From: Phytophthora quininea
Lineage: Eukaryota > Oomycota > Peronosporomycetes > Peronosporales > Peronosporaceae
Direction of reading: 5' to 3'
Length of the DNA: 64,000 bases
Assembly: GCA_011947345.1 (NCBI GenBank)
Contig: JAAVTG010000559.1
Location: forward strand, 682,001 to 746,000
Part shown: positions 1 to 13,300 of the stretch, piece by piece
How positions within the stretch are numbered: position 1 is the stretch's first letter
How the letters are laid out: the number at the start of each line of letters is the position of its first letter
Notes under the pieces: generated by a model
Told to the model about the DNA's origin: nothing
Seen by the model: the letters and a program-made list of their open reading frames with translations, nothing else
Databases searched by the model: none
Translations under genes and position numbers: made by a program

Positions 1-1020
1 TATAGGCGAAAACTAGGAACCGCAACATCTTGTGGAAACTGAAACGACAAGTCAAGCAGCGATATCGACTGAGCTCTGAGGTGCAATTACACCACATAAT
101 CACCAAGTTGGAACTGAAAGCCGGAAAAAATGAATGGATCAGAGAAGTGCTCGGACAAACCTCGAAGCAGCTATGGACGCATGCGTCAATGCTAACCGAC
201 TATCAGGTATGGGTCGAATTACCGAGTTGCCATGCAACAACTCAATTTGTATTACCCAGGAAAGGAAGAGCAACCAGGATGCCCAGTAGATATGGACTGT
301 AACAGTCGACATGTCGATACACCGCACATTGTGTGGGACTGTCAACGAGCTCGGCAATTCTGGCGATTCCTTTTAACTCACTGGTTTGGATGCGCGGTAT
401 CGGAGGAAGAGATCCAGTGGTTCAGCAGGAACATAGCCCAACGAAAAGCTCCTCCAATCAGCGAGGAATTCATCCGTCAAATGCATGCAATGTACGGTCA
501 ATTCAACAAGGAAACGGAAACGGCGGCCCAACGAATGTGGTGGGCTATGTGCAGTATGGCGATAACCTTGCTTTGGCAGACCCGCAACAGCATAGTACAT
601 GAAGGCAAGACGTGGACGGCGCAACACCAAGTGAAAAGTATGTGGGGAAAATGCTTAAGGCAAATACATCCTGTTGCTTGGAAAGAAGCACACAGACCAC
701 AAAGCAGGATGCAAGGAATATATCTCAGACTGGTAGTGGACTGCTTGGACAGCACGCCTGAAGCTCCGACCGGAAACTGTCATACGTTTTCAAGCGGTCC
801 AAGACGAGGGAACCAACGATGCTACGTCGATTGAAGCTGCATCAAGGAGACTAATAACTAAACGTTAAATAGACTACTTTCCTCTCTCTGGAATCCGAAG
901 AATTGGCAGTGCAGATCTGTATGAATAGTATCGCGAACACCTAATAAACCAAAAAGGTTGCGAGTCCTGGCGGCTTTCGATAGCGAGCCCCCAATGTAGT
1001 TCCACTTTCATTAAAAAAAC
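1..1020 (+). mobile_element. 3' end of a LINE (non-LTR) retrotransposon
   Basis: The first kilobase reads as the tail of a non-LTR element. The coding part (to 834) has the zinc-binding segment found after the reverse transcriptase of I/L1-type LINEs. It is followed by about 190 bp without coding signal and an A-rich end (taataaacc near 942, attaaaaaaac near 1011). The 5' part lies outside the window. The 3' boundary is estimated from the A-rich tract; no target-site duplication can be tested. Confidence 0.6.
30..834 (+). pseudogene. LINE ORF2 C-terminal fragment (zf-RVT region)
   Basis: Two overlapping frames make one fragment. The first (30-302) reads into the second (232-834) through a frame change near 230. 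The second frame holds a Cys/His cluster and then the run TPHIVWDCQRARQFW, typical of the reverse-transcriptase zinc-binding region (zf-RVT) near the C-terminus of LINE ORF2. It is followed by the conserved-looking RMWWAMCSMAITLLWQTRN segment. The endonuclease and reverse-transcriptase domains are absent because the window starts inside the element. The assignment rests on motif resemblance only; the frame break shows that the reading as given is not intact. Confidence 0.55.
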
Positions 1021-1345
1021 ACTATAAATTTGTGTACTAAAAACAAATCATGTGAGTCCCACCCTCCCAGCTACACAGGGCTGCCTCCCTGCGGGGCCTG
1101 CTATCTGCTTTCGTACCCGTGTCCGTGGCTCCTACCGCGCCTACCAGCTCGACTCCCCGCCACGACCCGGCGCTGCTGTCATGCGTGTCCGTCAATTCTT
1201 GGCAATACCGACGACTGGCCGAAAGGGCACGGGATCCACGCTTTTGACGCGCTGCGGATTTCATTTGTGACGTCTGCTCCCTCCTAGAGCCCAAGGCGCA
1301 TCAGTCGCTACGGAGGGACAGCTACTGTAGACGACCACGACTCCC
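1021..1345. other. Upstream region of giant FN3 gene copy A
   Basis: About 325 bp between the LINE tail and the start codon of the giant gene. It is C-rich in the first half. An INR-like TCATTTG lies near 1260, but no FPR element follows it. It shows no obvious similarity to the corresponding 190-bp upstream region of copy B, unlike the gene bodies. Confidence 0.4.
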
Positions 1346-4300
1346 ATGAAGCGACGGCGACGGACAAGAACTCTTTCTCTACTGAGTACAGGACTGTTGC
1401 TAGTGGGCGTCTCCTACGCCGAGTTTTTCGTTCCGGAAGATGTTCCTGGTCCTCCCGAGAAGGTTTTGGTGTCTCCAGCCAGTGGCACGGCACTAAGGGT
1501 GCAGCTCTTTCCTCCTCTTAATGTCAAGCCTGAAGGAGTCAATGGAGCGCCCGTGCTGGGCTACAAGGTGGAGGTGGCTCATCGTGTCAACGAGGTGCAG
1601 ACTTTCGCAGTCACAGCCAACGGACCGCTGCTGGTGGGAGGCTACAAGCTGCAGTTCCAGAACGCCATCAGTGCTCAGGTGTCGTCCTGCATCTCGTGGA
1701 ACGCCAGCGACGTGGAGTTCGAGATGGCGCTGGAGGAGATGACCAATGTGGACAGCGTCGCAGTGACCAGGTCTGCCTACGACTCTGTCAAGAACGGGTA
1801 CGTGTACACGGTCACCTTCGACGGAGACTATTTGGTGAGTGGCCCGCAGGCCCAAACGATCCAGGGAGATACGACGGGGTGTCTTCCGACCCAGCCTTTG
1901 AACCGAGTGCTTTCGTTTGAAGGCGCTCACGTGACGACGGGGGTGGCTGGGTTTCGACCTGGAGTGTGGGAGATTGTGTCGAGTACTGATGGAACTGACA
2001 TGATAGGAGGCAGCTTTGACGTCTCGGTGGGCTTTAAAGGGAATTGGATAAGCAACTCTGGAAACAAAGTAGCCACCATAGCCGCAGGGTCCAAGACGGC
2101 GGATACGACGGGCTACTCGATGCTCGGACTGGTTAACCGCGGAGATTGGATCCGCATCGCAGGAGAGGTGTTCACGGTGCACGCCACTGCCCCGTTCACA
2201 GATACCGAGCTGCCGTTGGATTCGTATCACGTCCGTGGCGCAACGTTGGCTACGATTGAGTTGATGGACACGGCGTTGGGGAACGTCCAAGTCACGACGT
2301 CGTCTACGACAGTGTCCACTTCGAGTGACTTCAGGACGATGATTGCGGCTGGCGAGCAAATCCGAATCGGCAAGACGGAGTTTGGAGTCGTGAATGTTTT
2401 CCCCACCTACCTAACGATCGATGCGGCATGGAGTGACGCTTCAACACTACACGTCACGGCATTCAAGCGTAAGAAGACCACGGTGAGTTCGAGCGCGGAC
2501 GCAGCCGACATGAAACGCGCGATCAGCAGTTTGCCAGGTGCTGGGTCTGTCGAGGTGTCGCGCACCGGTCCCACGAAGGAGAATGGCTATCACTGGCACG
2601 TTACGTTTGAGTCGATCGAAAGTGTCAACTGTCCAGCGTCACCATGTCTTCGTGCGGATATAAAAACTGGGGACGTATCGTTTAAGGATGTGTTTGGTGT
2701 AGCTTGCCCCAATTGCAACGTGGCTGTATCAGCTGTGAATGACGCGACTTTTGTAAGCATCGAGAGTCCGATCAAGAGCGATTTCGGTGGAGATGCGATC
2801 GTGGCTTCACAGGAGCTTGGCGGGGCGGTACAGGAAGTGCAGGCTATTTCCACGACAGCGACTGCTAACGACATTAGTGGTTCGTTTACTGTCACGTTTC
2901 GATCGTCCAGTGGGGTTGTGATCGACTACAATGATACTGGAGTAGACGTCAGGACAAAGCTCCAGAACCTGGCAACAGTAGGGCGGTTGAACGTGACACG
3001 AACAGACAATGCGAATTTTGGCGCGATGTGGAGTATCAGCTTTTGTCAAATATGGGCGACTTACCTATGCTCGTGGTCAGCGACAAGAGCTTGCTGAAGG
3101 GGACAGGAGCAGATGTAGTGGTGCAGGAGATAGTGAAAGGTGCCGATGTCGCTTTTGAAACGATTGTGGATGGTCTGGTACCTGGATATGATTACTACGT
3201 GCGCGCATTTGCTCGCAATGAGAACGGGTATGGCGCAAGTACCATTGATTACCAGCAGACTGGTAGGGGCGCTTTGCCGTTGCTGACGTCTGTGGCGACG
3301 TCTCCAGACGCACCAAGTGTCACGGGGATGTGGCCCATCTCAGGCTCGCAGTTGGAGCTTCGTCTTAGCAGCCCTGTCGACCATGGTGATCCCATCTCGA
3401 AGTACATGTTGGAATACGCTGTCGGAAGTTCGTTCGGAACACCAGCGACGAAGAAACTCCGGATCTTTAGTTTGCAGCAAGACGATATTGCTGGGACGTT
3501 TCAGTTGCAGTATGGAGACGACGTGTCTGCAATGCTGCCGGTGCACACGACGGCTAGTTCTCTGCAGGAAGCCCTGAGTAGTCTGCCGTGTATGCGCCCC
3601 GTGTCAGTCACTCGTGCGGTGTACGTGCTCGCACGAGGAACAACCAGCACTGATATCAGCTTCAGTGCGCCGGGCAATTCTCTGACGACGACGGCGTTGA
3701 CTGCAGCGCAAGTACAGCTGCTTGTGAAGGGTGCTGTTCTGAATGTGGACGGTAATTTCTTCGTTGTTAGCGACCAACCTCAAGAAGGTAGCACTAGCAT
3801 CGACGTCGAGCTAGGAAACGGAGTGAGTAGTTTTACGTCTGCCACGTCGATCCTCAAGATTGACAATTCAGGAAACGAGCGTGGACCTTACGGGTACGAG
3901 TGGACGATTTCATTCGATAACGACCCCAACATAATCATCGCTGGCACGTATCCTGGTTTGCAGCTGCTATCGTCGATGGCATCGATCGAGACGGGATTAG
4001 CGCTACCAGCAAGTGCATGCACGATAGTGGCAGACCAGGCCGCAGTTCCGGCCAACCACTATGGCTTCTTTGAGATCAATAACGACGAGGATGTGTGCGA
4101 CACCTACGTTGTCGGGGAACCGTCAGCTGTGCAAGTCATCCGTCTGTTCGCGAAGACGACCATTACCGGCGGTAGCTTCAAATTGACGCTAGGAGGAACT
4201 ACATCCGCTTGCATTACGCAAAGCTCGGCAAGTTCATTGAAAGCCGCACTGACAGGCCTGGGTTTTGCTTCTAAAGTGACAGTGGAGGAAGTACGCGGAT

Positions 4301-7300
4301 TTAAAGTGACACTACTGACTGGCTCCGCTTCGTCTAAAGTGACAGGCTATTCTGCCGGGTCAATTACGGTTGTTAGCGGGGACACAACCGTGTCACCTCA
4401 CGGCGGTCTTACTGCCGGGGACGTTGCAGTTCTGCTGCAAAACACTGTTATTACAGTGAGCCGGAACCCAAACGACTTTTCCAAGGACTCTTGTGAATTT
4501 AGTGTCAATTCTGCACCAAGCGTAGGAGATACAACGATAGCTGTCACTGCCGTTGGGTCCTGCAATACGTTCACGGGAGAAGCTCGATCACTGAAGATTC
4601 TGGATCTCAACGACTACAAGGTCCGCTTTTGGGGCAATTATCCCACTGGAGAGTGGCCGACATTGCAGTTTGATCCAAGTTCCTTCGGTACCGCTCCTTG
4701 TGCACCGTGGACAACAAACGCCGCGTGGACGAATAACATTCAATGGGCGGCTGGTGTTCCTGTTTATGGACAGATACATACGCTAAAGTACCAAGGAGCT
4801 TGCGCTCACGGTCGACAGGGCATCCAGACGATTCTCGCTGACGCGGCATCAAGCATCGGCGGGACGTTCACACTGTCGTACATGGGCGAAGAGACCACAC
4901 CATTGCTGTTCCAGGAAACTGGAGCATCCGAAATGCGTGATGCGATTGACTCGATTACCGCACCTGGAACCGTCGACGTAAGCGTGAGCAACTATGGATC
5001 GTATGGCAAAGCTTGGCATGTGACGTTTATCCAGGAAGACGAAGACCAGGACACTATCTTCGTTCATCATTCTCACTTAACCGGCCAGGATGCACTGGTC
5101 AGTGTGTATCCGACGGCCACAGTGTTCACTGATGCCAAGCAAGAAGATGCGAGTGATCCTAGGCAGAACGATATCAGTGGCTCGTTCCGGATAGCTTTTG
5201 GGGGTGAAGTCACGGAGCCGATTGGGTTTTCTGCTACGCACAAGAAAGTGGTTCAAGAGCTCCAGAAGCTGAGTTCAGTTGACTCAGTGCTGGCTCTTGG
5301 GGATTTAAACGCTGGAGACGTGGGTGTTTATGCGTTGGAGCTCACAGCTGATGCAACGCAGAACCCCAATGTGTTGTCGAATGTCAGGCTCGGCAATATG
5401 GTGATCGACCCCACTCGATTCTTGGCAGTCGGAGAGTCGGTGGTGGTCGCCTCAGGCACCGCCAACACCATTGCATCAATCACCTCAGTTGACATTACTC
5501 TGACGAACCCCGTTGGTGTAGCGGCAGGAACTCTAAACGTGAACGTTGCAGCTGGGCTTATTACGAAGCAGACAAAGCCGCTGCCTGGATTTGTTAGTAT
5601 TTCGTATCTGATGCAAGTGATTTCTGTGGCGCACGGATCAAACGTTTTTGAGCTTCCTGCTTCTCATGGGTTTGTGTCCACTAACACATTCTTCGTAGGG
5701 AATGTCCAATTCACGGTGAGTAGCGTGAGCGGAGCATTGGTGACGGTCACGCCCGCATATTCGGGAGACAGCGTAGTTGCTGCTAGTCCGGAAGTCTACC
5801 TATTTGATAACATGTTGCGGACAACAGAAGACTTGACGAATCTGGTAGCTGTTGGAGACGATCTATGGCTGCGTTCCGAGTCGGGTGACATGACCAAATT
5901 CACGATATCTGCCGAAAACAGCAGATATTTAGCGGTAACAGGAGGTAGCTTCACGAATTCCATTGCGAAGCAGCGTGTGTACCACGTCTCTAATGGACAG
6001 AAGTGGAACTTGGTGTTTCGGTCGTATGATGGGAGCCTGGACACGGTGGAGGCCATTCCGATGTTCGACTGGCGCGGCACGGCTGCTCGGATTGGCACGC
6101 GAAGCCCGAAGTCCGTGCCTCCGAATGTGATCAACGTTGGAAACCCAGCTTCCATCCAAACAGCAATTTTGAATGTTGTGAGTCCCACAACGTACTCGTT
6201 GAGTTTCGCGGGGAATCCACAGCGAGCATTGCGTGGAACACACTCAACAACGACATGAAAACCATATTGGAAGGTCTTGATGCGGTGGATGGTGTCAGCG
6301 TGGCCTCGACGCAGCTTAGTGGGAGCGTAGTGCATACGATATCGTTCTGGGGAGTCTACCCGATGAAGAAGTTGCCGTTACTCGTTATCACTCCAGACGA
6401 CGTTACCAAACTGAATGCAGTCGTTCGCGGCAACGGTGCAGTGGCAGTGACCAAACAAGACAACTTGATCCTCGAAAGCAGTCAGGATTACGCGTTCCGG
6501 ATCTTTGCTGTGAATTCCAAGGGAATCAGCGACTCGGTATCGGTTTTCCAAGCCCAGACGGCAGCGAGCTCTGTTGTTCCCACTCCCCGACTGGTGTTGC
6601 TCTTGGTGAATTCCATGGCCCTACGTGGCTATCGATCAACTATTGGGCGCCTTTATATTCTGGGGGTGCAGACATCACAATGTACAGGATCGAGTGGGAC
6701 TCCTCCCCAAACTTCGACAGCACGAGTGCTGACTACGGCGTCGCGAGTATCCAGAAGAAGTTCGAGGTGCAGCAGGTAGCCACCAGCTATCGCAGCGCAA
6801 CCGGCATGAAGGGTACGTTCACCTTGTCGTGGGGCGGCCATACGACGACGCCATTGCCTTTGACTGCAGTGCAGACGTTATGAAGACCGCCCTTTCAGTA
6901 ATCACAGGCACGTCAGATATCGCGGTAGACCCCGTGGACGTTACGAGAGCTCAAGTGTCATGGGGTTACGCGTGGAAGATAACGTTCACGCACAATCCTG
7001 GAGACTTGGCTTTGCTTGTCGCTAATGCAAGTTTACTGGAGGGGATTTCCCTCGGATCAATGTGGTTGAAGTCGTCCAAGGCGTTAATGATTTGGCTATC
7101 GGCGACTTCACCCACGAGGTTCAAGAAGTGTTCACGGATGACGTCTCACCGATCAGTGGTACGTTCACACTAACCTTTAACGGGAAAACGACGGGTGCGA
7201 TTTCAGTGGCAGCCTCAGCTTTGGAGATGCAGACGGCTCTACAACAGACGACCACGCTGTATTCGATCAAAGTAACCCAGGCAACGAGAAATTCGATTTT

Positions 7301-10300
7301 CAATACAGCCATTTGGACTGTCACGTTTGCCTACCTTCGCGGGGAGGAAATGGTTGGCGCGGGCAATATTTTCACGATGACGGTGGATAGCACATCCCTC
7401 ACCGGAACCAACCCAACGGTGCAAGTCGCGAACAAGATCACAGGCTCCGATCCCTTCCGCTTTTACCTAACAGGGCTTCGCCCTGGCGCGAAGTACTATG
7501 CTCATTTGATGGCTTACAACGCCGACGGCTTTGGGTCAGCTACGTCACCACTGGCAACTGCAGTCACGTGTGGGCAGCCCGATGCTCCGCAAACTGTCAC
7601 TGCAAGCGTCGTGGATGGAACGACGCTGGCGGTTGAATGGGGTGCAAGTACACTCAGTGGAGACTTGTGCAGTGTCGACAAGTACAAGGTGGAATGGTAC
7701 CGTGCCGAAGGTACACAGGAGCAGCAAATGATCACTACTTCCGCGGGAAAGGGTCTTCCAGAGATCCAGCGTTTGGTCGATTTCGCGGACTCGCAAACAT
7801 TGAGCGGATACTTTAAGCTTTCATTTGGTGGGGAAGTGACAGAGAATCTCCAGTGGAATGCGCAGGCGATTGGCCTGAAGTCGGTGAAGGAACGTCTAGA
7901 GCGTTTATCTACGATTGGCACGGTGGATGTCTCCCGAGTCCAGTCGAGTCGGGTTGTTTCAGGATTGCTGGTGTCCGTACTTACAACTGGGACAGTCGTC
8001 ACTGCGTCATCGACTACTCCACTCACTGTGTCGTCGACACTCGCGCTCACTAATGCTGGCCTTCAGGTTGGTGATACGATATGGATTGCAGGTCTGCAGC
8101 GTACTATCGCAAGTATCAATCTGAGCGCTGGCACATTTACCGTGGGCACTACGATCACACAGTTCACTAACCCCGTGCCATTGTTCAAGTCTGCGTTTGG
8201 ATACTCTTGGGCAATTACTTTCCTGGCGGGTCATATCGGACCGCAAGACCTCATCCAGGTGTATCCGAGTGATAATTGGGCAGGCACTAATCCCGGCATC
8301 TATGTTGAGTCTGTGCAGAAGGGTCTGCAGCCAATCAGCGGGACATTTCGAGTGGCTTTCGCTAGTGAAGGGCTATCGGATACCACGCCGCCCTTGCCAC
8401 ACAATATCTCGGCAGGTGACATGCAAAATGCACTGGAAGGCTTGATCACGATTGGTGCTGTGAATGTGACCAGGTCGTCCAATGGATATGGATACAACTG
8501 GATGATTACGTTTGTGTCGGAATTTAAAGATGATATTTCGCTGCTGAACGTCGACGATACCGAGCTCCAAGGCCCAGGTGCTAAAATAATGGTTTCAAGA
8601 ACCTTGGTTGGTGTCCAGCCATCTTTTACTGCGAGAGAAATGGGGCTCCAGGAGATGCAGGAGTGGTGACAGTGCCAGGACAACTCCGCTATGTCATTCA
8701 AGGATTGACGACAGGCCAAAAGTACGCTATTCGTGTGCGAGCGCACAGTGACGAAGGATACGGCTATGCTGCTAGCATAAGCCCAGCATATCAAATCCCT
8801 CGATCGAAACCATCCGCTCCTATTGGCGCCCAGCTGTTGGTTCTTTCTAGCAAACTCTTAAAAGTTCGGTGGCAACCGCCAGCAAGTGACGGAGGGTCAA
8901 TAATTCTGGGCTATCGGATTCAATGGGATACTGCTAGCACTTTTCCGAACGTCAACACTCCAAATTATGACAGCCAAGTGGTATTGGAAACCGACTCTAC
9001 TAATTTGGGTCCTTTCTTCTTCAATATTTCCACTTCTGTAGTGATCACATATTATGCTCGCGTTTTGGCTTTCAATGATCAGGGCGACGGACCGTACGCC
9101 ATTCCATCCCCAAATTATGCGAGGCCTGTTGACCGCGCACCTGGCCACCCCGAGAGTGTTATTGCTTCAGCTATATCAAGTTCTGCTATTCTAGTGGAAT
9201 GGGCTCCACCTTCAACGGATAAATACGAGTATGGTGGAGATGGTGGACTCACTATTACCCAGTACATGATCGAATGGGACACTTCCCCCTCGTTTGACTC
9301 TCCTGCTTCGTTCGCTCTTGTTGACGGCACGAAGCCTTCCTTCGTTATTGGTAGGGACACAGGCAGTATCGGTGCCCAACCCGATACGCTGATCGCAGGC
9401 TCTGCATACAGCATTCGAGTTATAGCATTCAATACTAAGGGTGCTAGTGCCCCTCAATCGGCCACTCCGGCTTCGGTTGTTGCCACAAATCAACCTCCTA
9501 CAGTGCCACAAAACCTAACACTTAGCGTGATCTCAGCCACCTCTGTGGTAGCTAAGTGGACAAATCCACTGTTCGACGGTGGTGCAAATCTGCAGTCATA
9601 CAGAGTTGAATGGGACGAACAAAGTGACTTTTCTAGTGGGTACAGCTCTAGTTCTACAATCCCGATTGTTCATCCTATTGGCTCGGCGTCATTCATTATT
9701 CCCAGCCTCCTCGCTGGCATACCTTACTACGTGCATGTTGCGGCCTCAACGGATGTTGGAATTGGTGCATTTACAGCACCCGCGTCTATTATCCCAAGTG
9801 ACACAGCATCTGTGGTGCAGAATATCGATGCAGGATATGCTCTTTACATGCGTGAAGTGCAGGAGGTCAGACTCGCGGCAACCCATGCAGCGGAAATCCA
9901 GGCAATTACAACCCAGGCCGCGAGCATACCTGAAATTCAGTCGTTGCAAACGTTCGAAACGCCAGCGTTGTGTCCTGGTGGTCTGTGTATTCAAGGCTCT
10001 ATTGCTTACCGTGTGCCGACGGTGCAGACCATCACAATTTGGTCTACGGCAACGATTCTGTCAGGAACGTTTACTTTGTCGTTTGTCAGAGAGGTCATCG
10101 ATGTAAACCATCCGGGCAGTTTTAAGTCAATTGGAGTACCGACCACTGCTATCCCCTGGAATGCTCCTGCGGACACAGTGAAGAGTGCTCTTACAAGCGC
10201 AGCGGGTGCTGCTGTCACTCCTAGCGATATTGTTGTAACGCGAGATGGCGACGCATCGGTGGACTTCAACTTTGGATATGTGTTTCAGATCACATTTATT

Positions 10301-13300
10301 GGGAACGCAGTCGCCGGGGAGACCCAACCGATCGTCTGCACAGACTCATTCACCACGACGGGAGGTTCGCAAAGCGATTGCACGGTGGCGATGAATACAG
10401 ATAATGCCATGGGGACGGACACTGGCATACAGCAAGTTATTGTCGCCGCGAAGGAATCACTGGTGGCAGGCTCGTACAGTCTGACTTTAAATTTCCTTGG
10501 TGCACAGGTTTCTTCAATCTGCATCCCATTTGATGCACCTGCGAATGTCATGAGATCTAGCCTGGAGGGATGACAAATATCGACAAGGTGTATGTGACGC
10601 GGATGCATACTCCGCCAATGGATTCAATGGCTTTGTGTACAGCATTTTCTTCCATGGCAATGGCGTTTATAGCAACGTGGCACAGCTGGGTTATAGTGTG
10701 TGCTCCGGTGGGGCATTCCAGACACTTCAAAACAATGTTATGACGGCAGTTGCGGCATCAGATAAACAACTTCAAACCTCAATTGTGTCAAAGCAGTTCG
10801 TTAGTGCTGCTAGTATTCAAGCTAGTACAGCTGATCAACTTGCAGCAGATCTAAACCAGCTACCTGTGTTTGGAGACGTTCTTGTGTCCCAATCTCTAAT
10901 GGATGACCAAGGTGGATACATCTGGACGGTGGTGTTCGACGCGTCTGAAGGAGATGTTCCTCAATTCATCTGCGCCGGCAATACTGCTTTTACGCAGTCA
11001 GGGGCACAGTGCGTGACGAATACTCTCTCCGATGGAAACGTTCTTTCAGGCAGCTTCTTTATCGAGTCGTCTGATCCGCTTCCGTTCAACGCCGACGCCC
11101 CAACCATGAAAGCCGCGCTGGAGGCCATGTCGTGGGTTGGTACGGTACAAGTGACTCAATCGGCTCCGTCTCCACAACTTGGATACACGTGGAGCATTAC
11201 GTTCCTGGATTATCATGGTGATGTGCCAGCTTTAGTTGTGACGAGCTCGCTGGTGGGAACTGGTAGCCAGATTACCGTTCAAGAAATACGAAAAGGAAAT
11301 GCTCTTGGCGGTACTTTCACTCTCGCTTATCTAGGATCCGTGACGACCCCTATCCAGTGGAACGCTCTAGCCACTGCGGCAGACTCGAACTCAGACGGAT
11401 CTTCGTTGGAAGAAAAGCTGGAGGCCCTTGCTATTATTGGTAAACTCAGCGTTCAACGGTCCGCATCTGCTGATTCTGAGGGTGGATACGCCTGGACCGT
11501 GACATTCCTGGACAACGTCTTGAATTCTGGTGATCTGCCGCTTTTGCAGGTGGGCACAAACTCTCTGACGGGCGAAGGAGCAGTAGTGTTTACAAAAGAA
11601 ATCACGAAGGGATCAAATGCGGTGGGTAATCAGTTGTGGCTTTCATTTGACCCACCGGCAACGGATAACGGCAGTCCCATCACAAAGTACCAAGTGCGAT
11701 GGGATACATCGTCAACATTCACAACAAACCCGGCTGACGTATTCATCTCGGACCCGGAGGTATTGTATCGAACACAGTATATCACAACCAGTGCTCCTAG
11801 TCTCGCGTGGTCTAGTGTGAAGTTGACGTCTGTGAGTGCTGTTCAAAAGCTCACAATCACAACGATTGGCCCGTTCTCGTTGTCCCTTCGGGGTGACTCC
11901 ACCGCTCCCATTACGGCAGGATCGATTGCAGCAATCACGGCAAACAGTCTGCAAGCAGCATTACAAGCTGTCCCCAGCATCGGATCGGTGGATGTAGTTC
12001 CAACGGCAAATGCAGGCGAGTTCCAGATTACGTTTAAGACGTTGCCTGGTGCGTTGCCGCTGATGCAAATTGTGCCCGGAACAGGGTCCCCAGTTGTTGG
12101 TACGGTTATTGCAGTGACAGCAGGAGTCACCAACTTCCGCAAGGAAGTGGTCGTGTTTTCGTGTGTGGCCACCGCGGGCACCGTCAAATTCACGTTTGGA
12201 ATTACGACACCGCCGGTAGAAATTGCATTCAATGCGCTGTTGTCGGCCGTCGGGGCACAGCTTACGACAATGCTGGGCGTGGAAGCGGGCAGCGTCAACG
12301 TTTACAGTGCACAGGCGTTGCTGTGCGGAGCGACTGTATCGGCTGCCAAGGATGTTCGAATCGTCTTCGATCGTGTTTACGGGAATGTTAATCTGGCTGT
12401 AGCGCAAGGTAGTGCCGCCGGTTCCAACGCTGTGATTACAGCTAACACGGCCGCGTCTATCGATGGTGTGTTCAATGACAACCCTGCCTTGACCATGAGT
12501 GGAACGTTCCAAGTAGGCTACCAAGACTCGTACACACAACCATTGAATGCCGCGTCCAGCGCAGATCAGCTGCGGTATGCACTCGAAGACCTCGGCACTA
12601 TTCAAACCGTGGGTGTTTCGCGCGATCAATCGTATCAGGCATTGCCCGGTAAGGTGGACGTAACGGAGGACGAGATCTTCGTGACGTGTTCTTCCGGAGA
12701 GGTTTGCGGGTTTGATTCTGCAAACTACGGACTCCCGGGCTACATGATCCGTATCGGTGGCGACTGGTACACAATTCGCACGGACTTAAATTCTCCGGGA
12801 CTGCACAGTACTCGCTTGTATTTGGGCGATTTAAACGGTCGAGAGATTGGATATCTCGGATCGACAGACACCTTCGTGACAGTCTACGAGTGGGCTAAAG
12901 GATACGTGTGGACCGTCGACATGCTGAGCGTCGGATCACCCCTCGGCTACTTACGTCCTAAAGTTCCCCGCCTGTCCCCGACTGATTCTGCGGTGCAGGT
13001 CTCTGGAAGTGCGTGCAATAAGTGCTACTACTTGCCCACTCAAACGATGAAGAGACTTACGATGGGGCAGCAATACTACATCGAGGTTTACGCATACAAC
13101 GATGATGGCAAAGGTGCCGCTCTGACCAACCCTATCACAGCTACGCCAAGACAAATTCCCGATGCACCGTCAAACTTGGACTTACTGGTAGTTTCTGGTC
13201 AAGAGATCGAAGTGTTCTTTTCACCTCCAATTTTAACAGCAGGCGTGAACCCAGACTACAACAATGATATTTCGTCGTACATTGTACAATGGGATCTCAA

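Noticed and set aside
1493..2359. 288-codon minus-strand frame
   Set aside because: Arg/His-rich antisense shadow of the FN3 gene with no start context or domain.
11961..12629. 222-codon minus-strand frame (and its mirror at 25,500-26,168)
   Set aside because: It is antisense to the best-conserved part of the giant FN3 gene; its conservation in both copies follows from near-identity of the arms.
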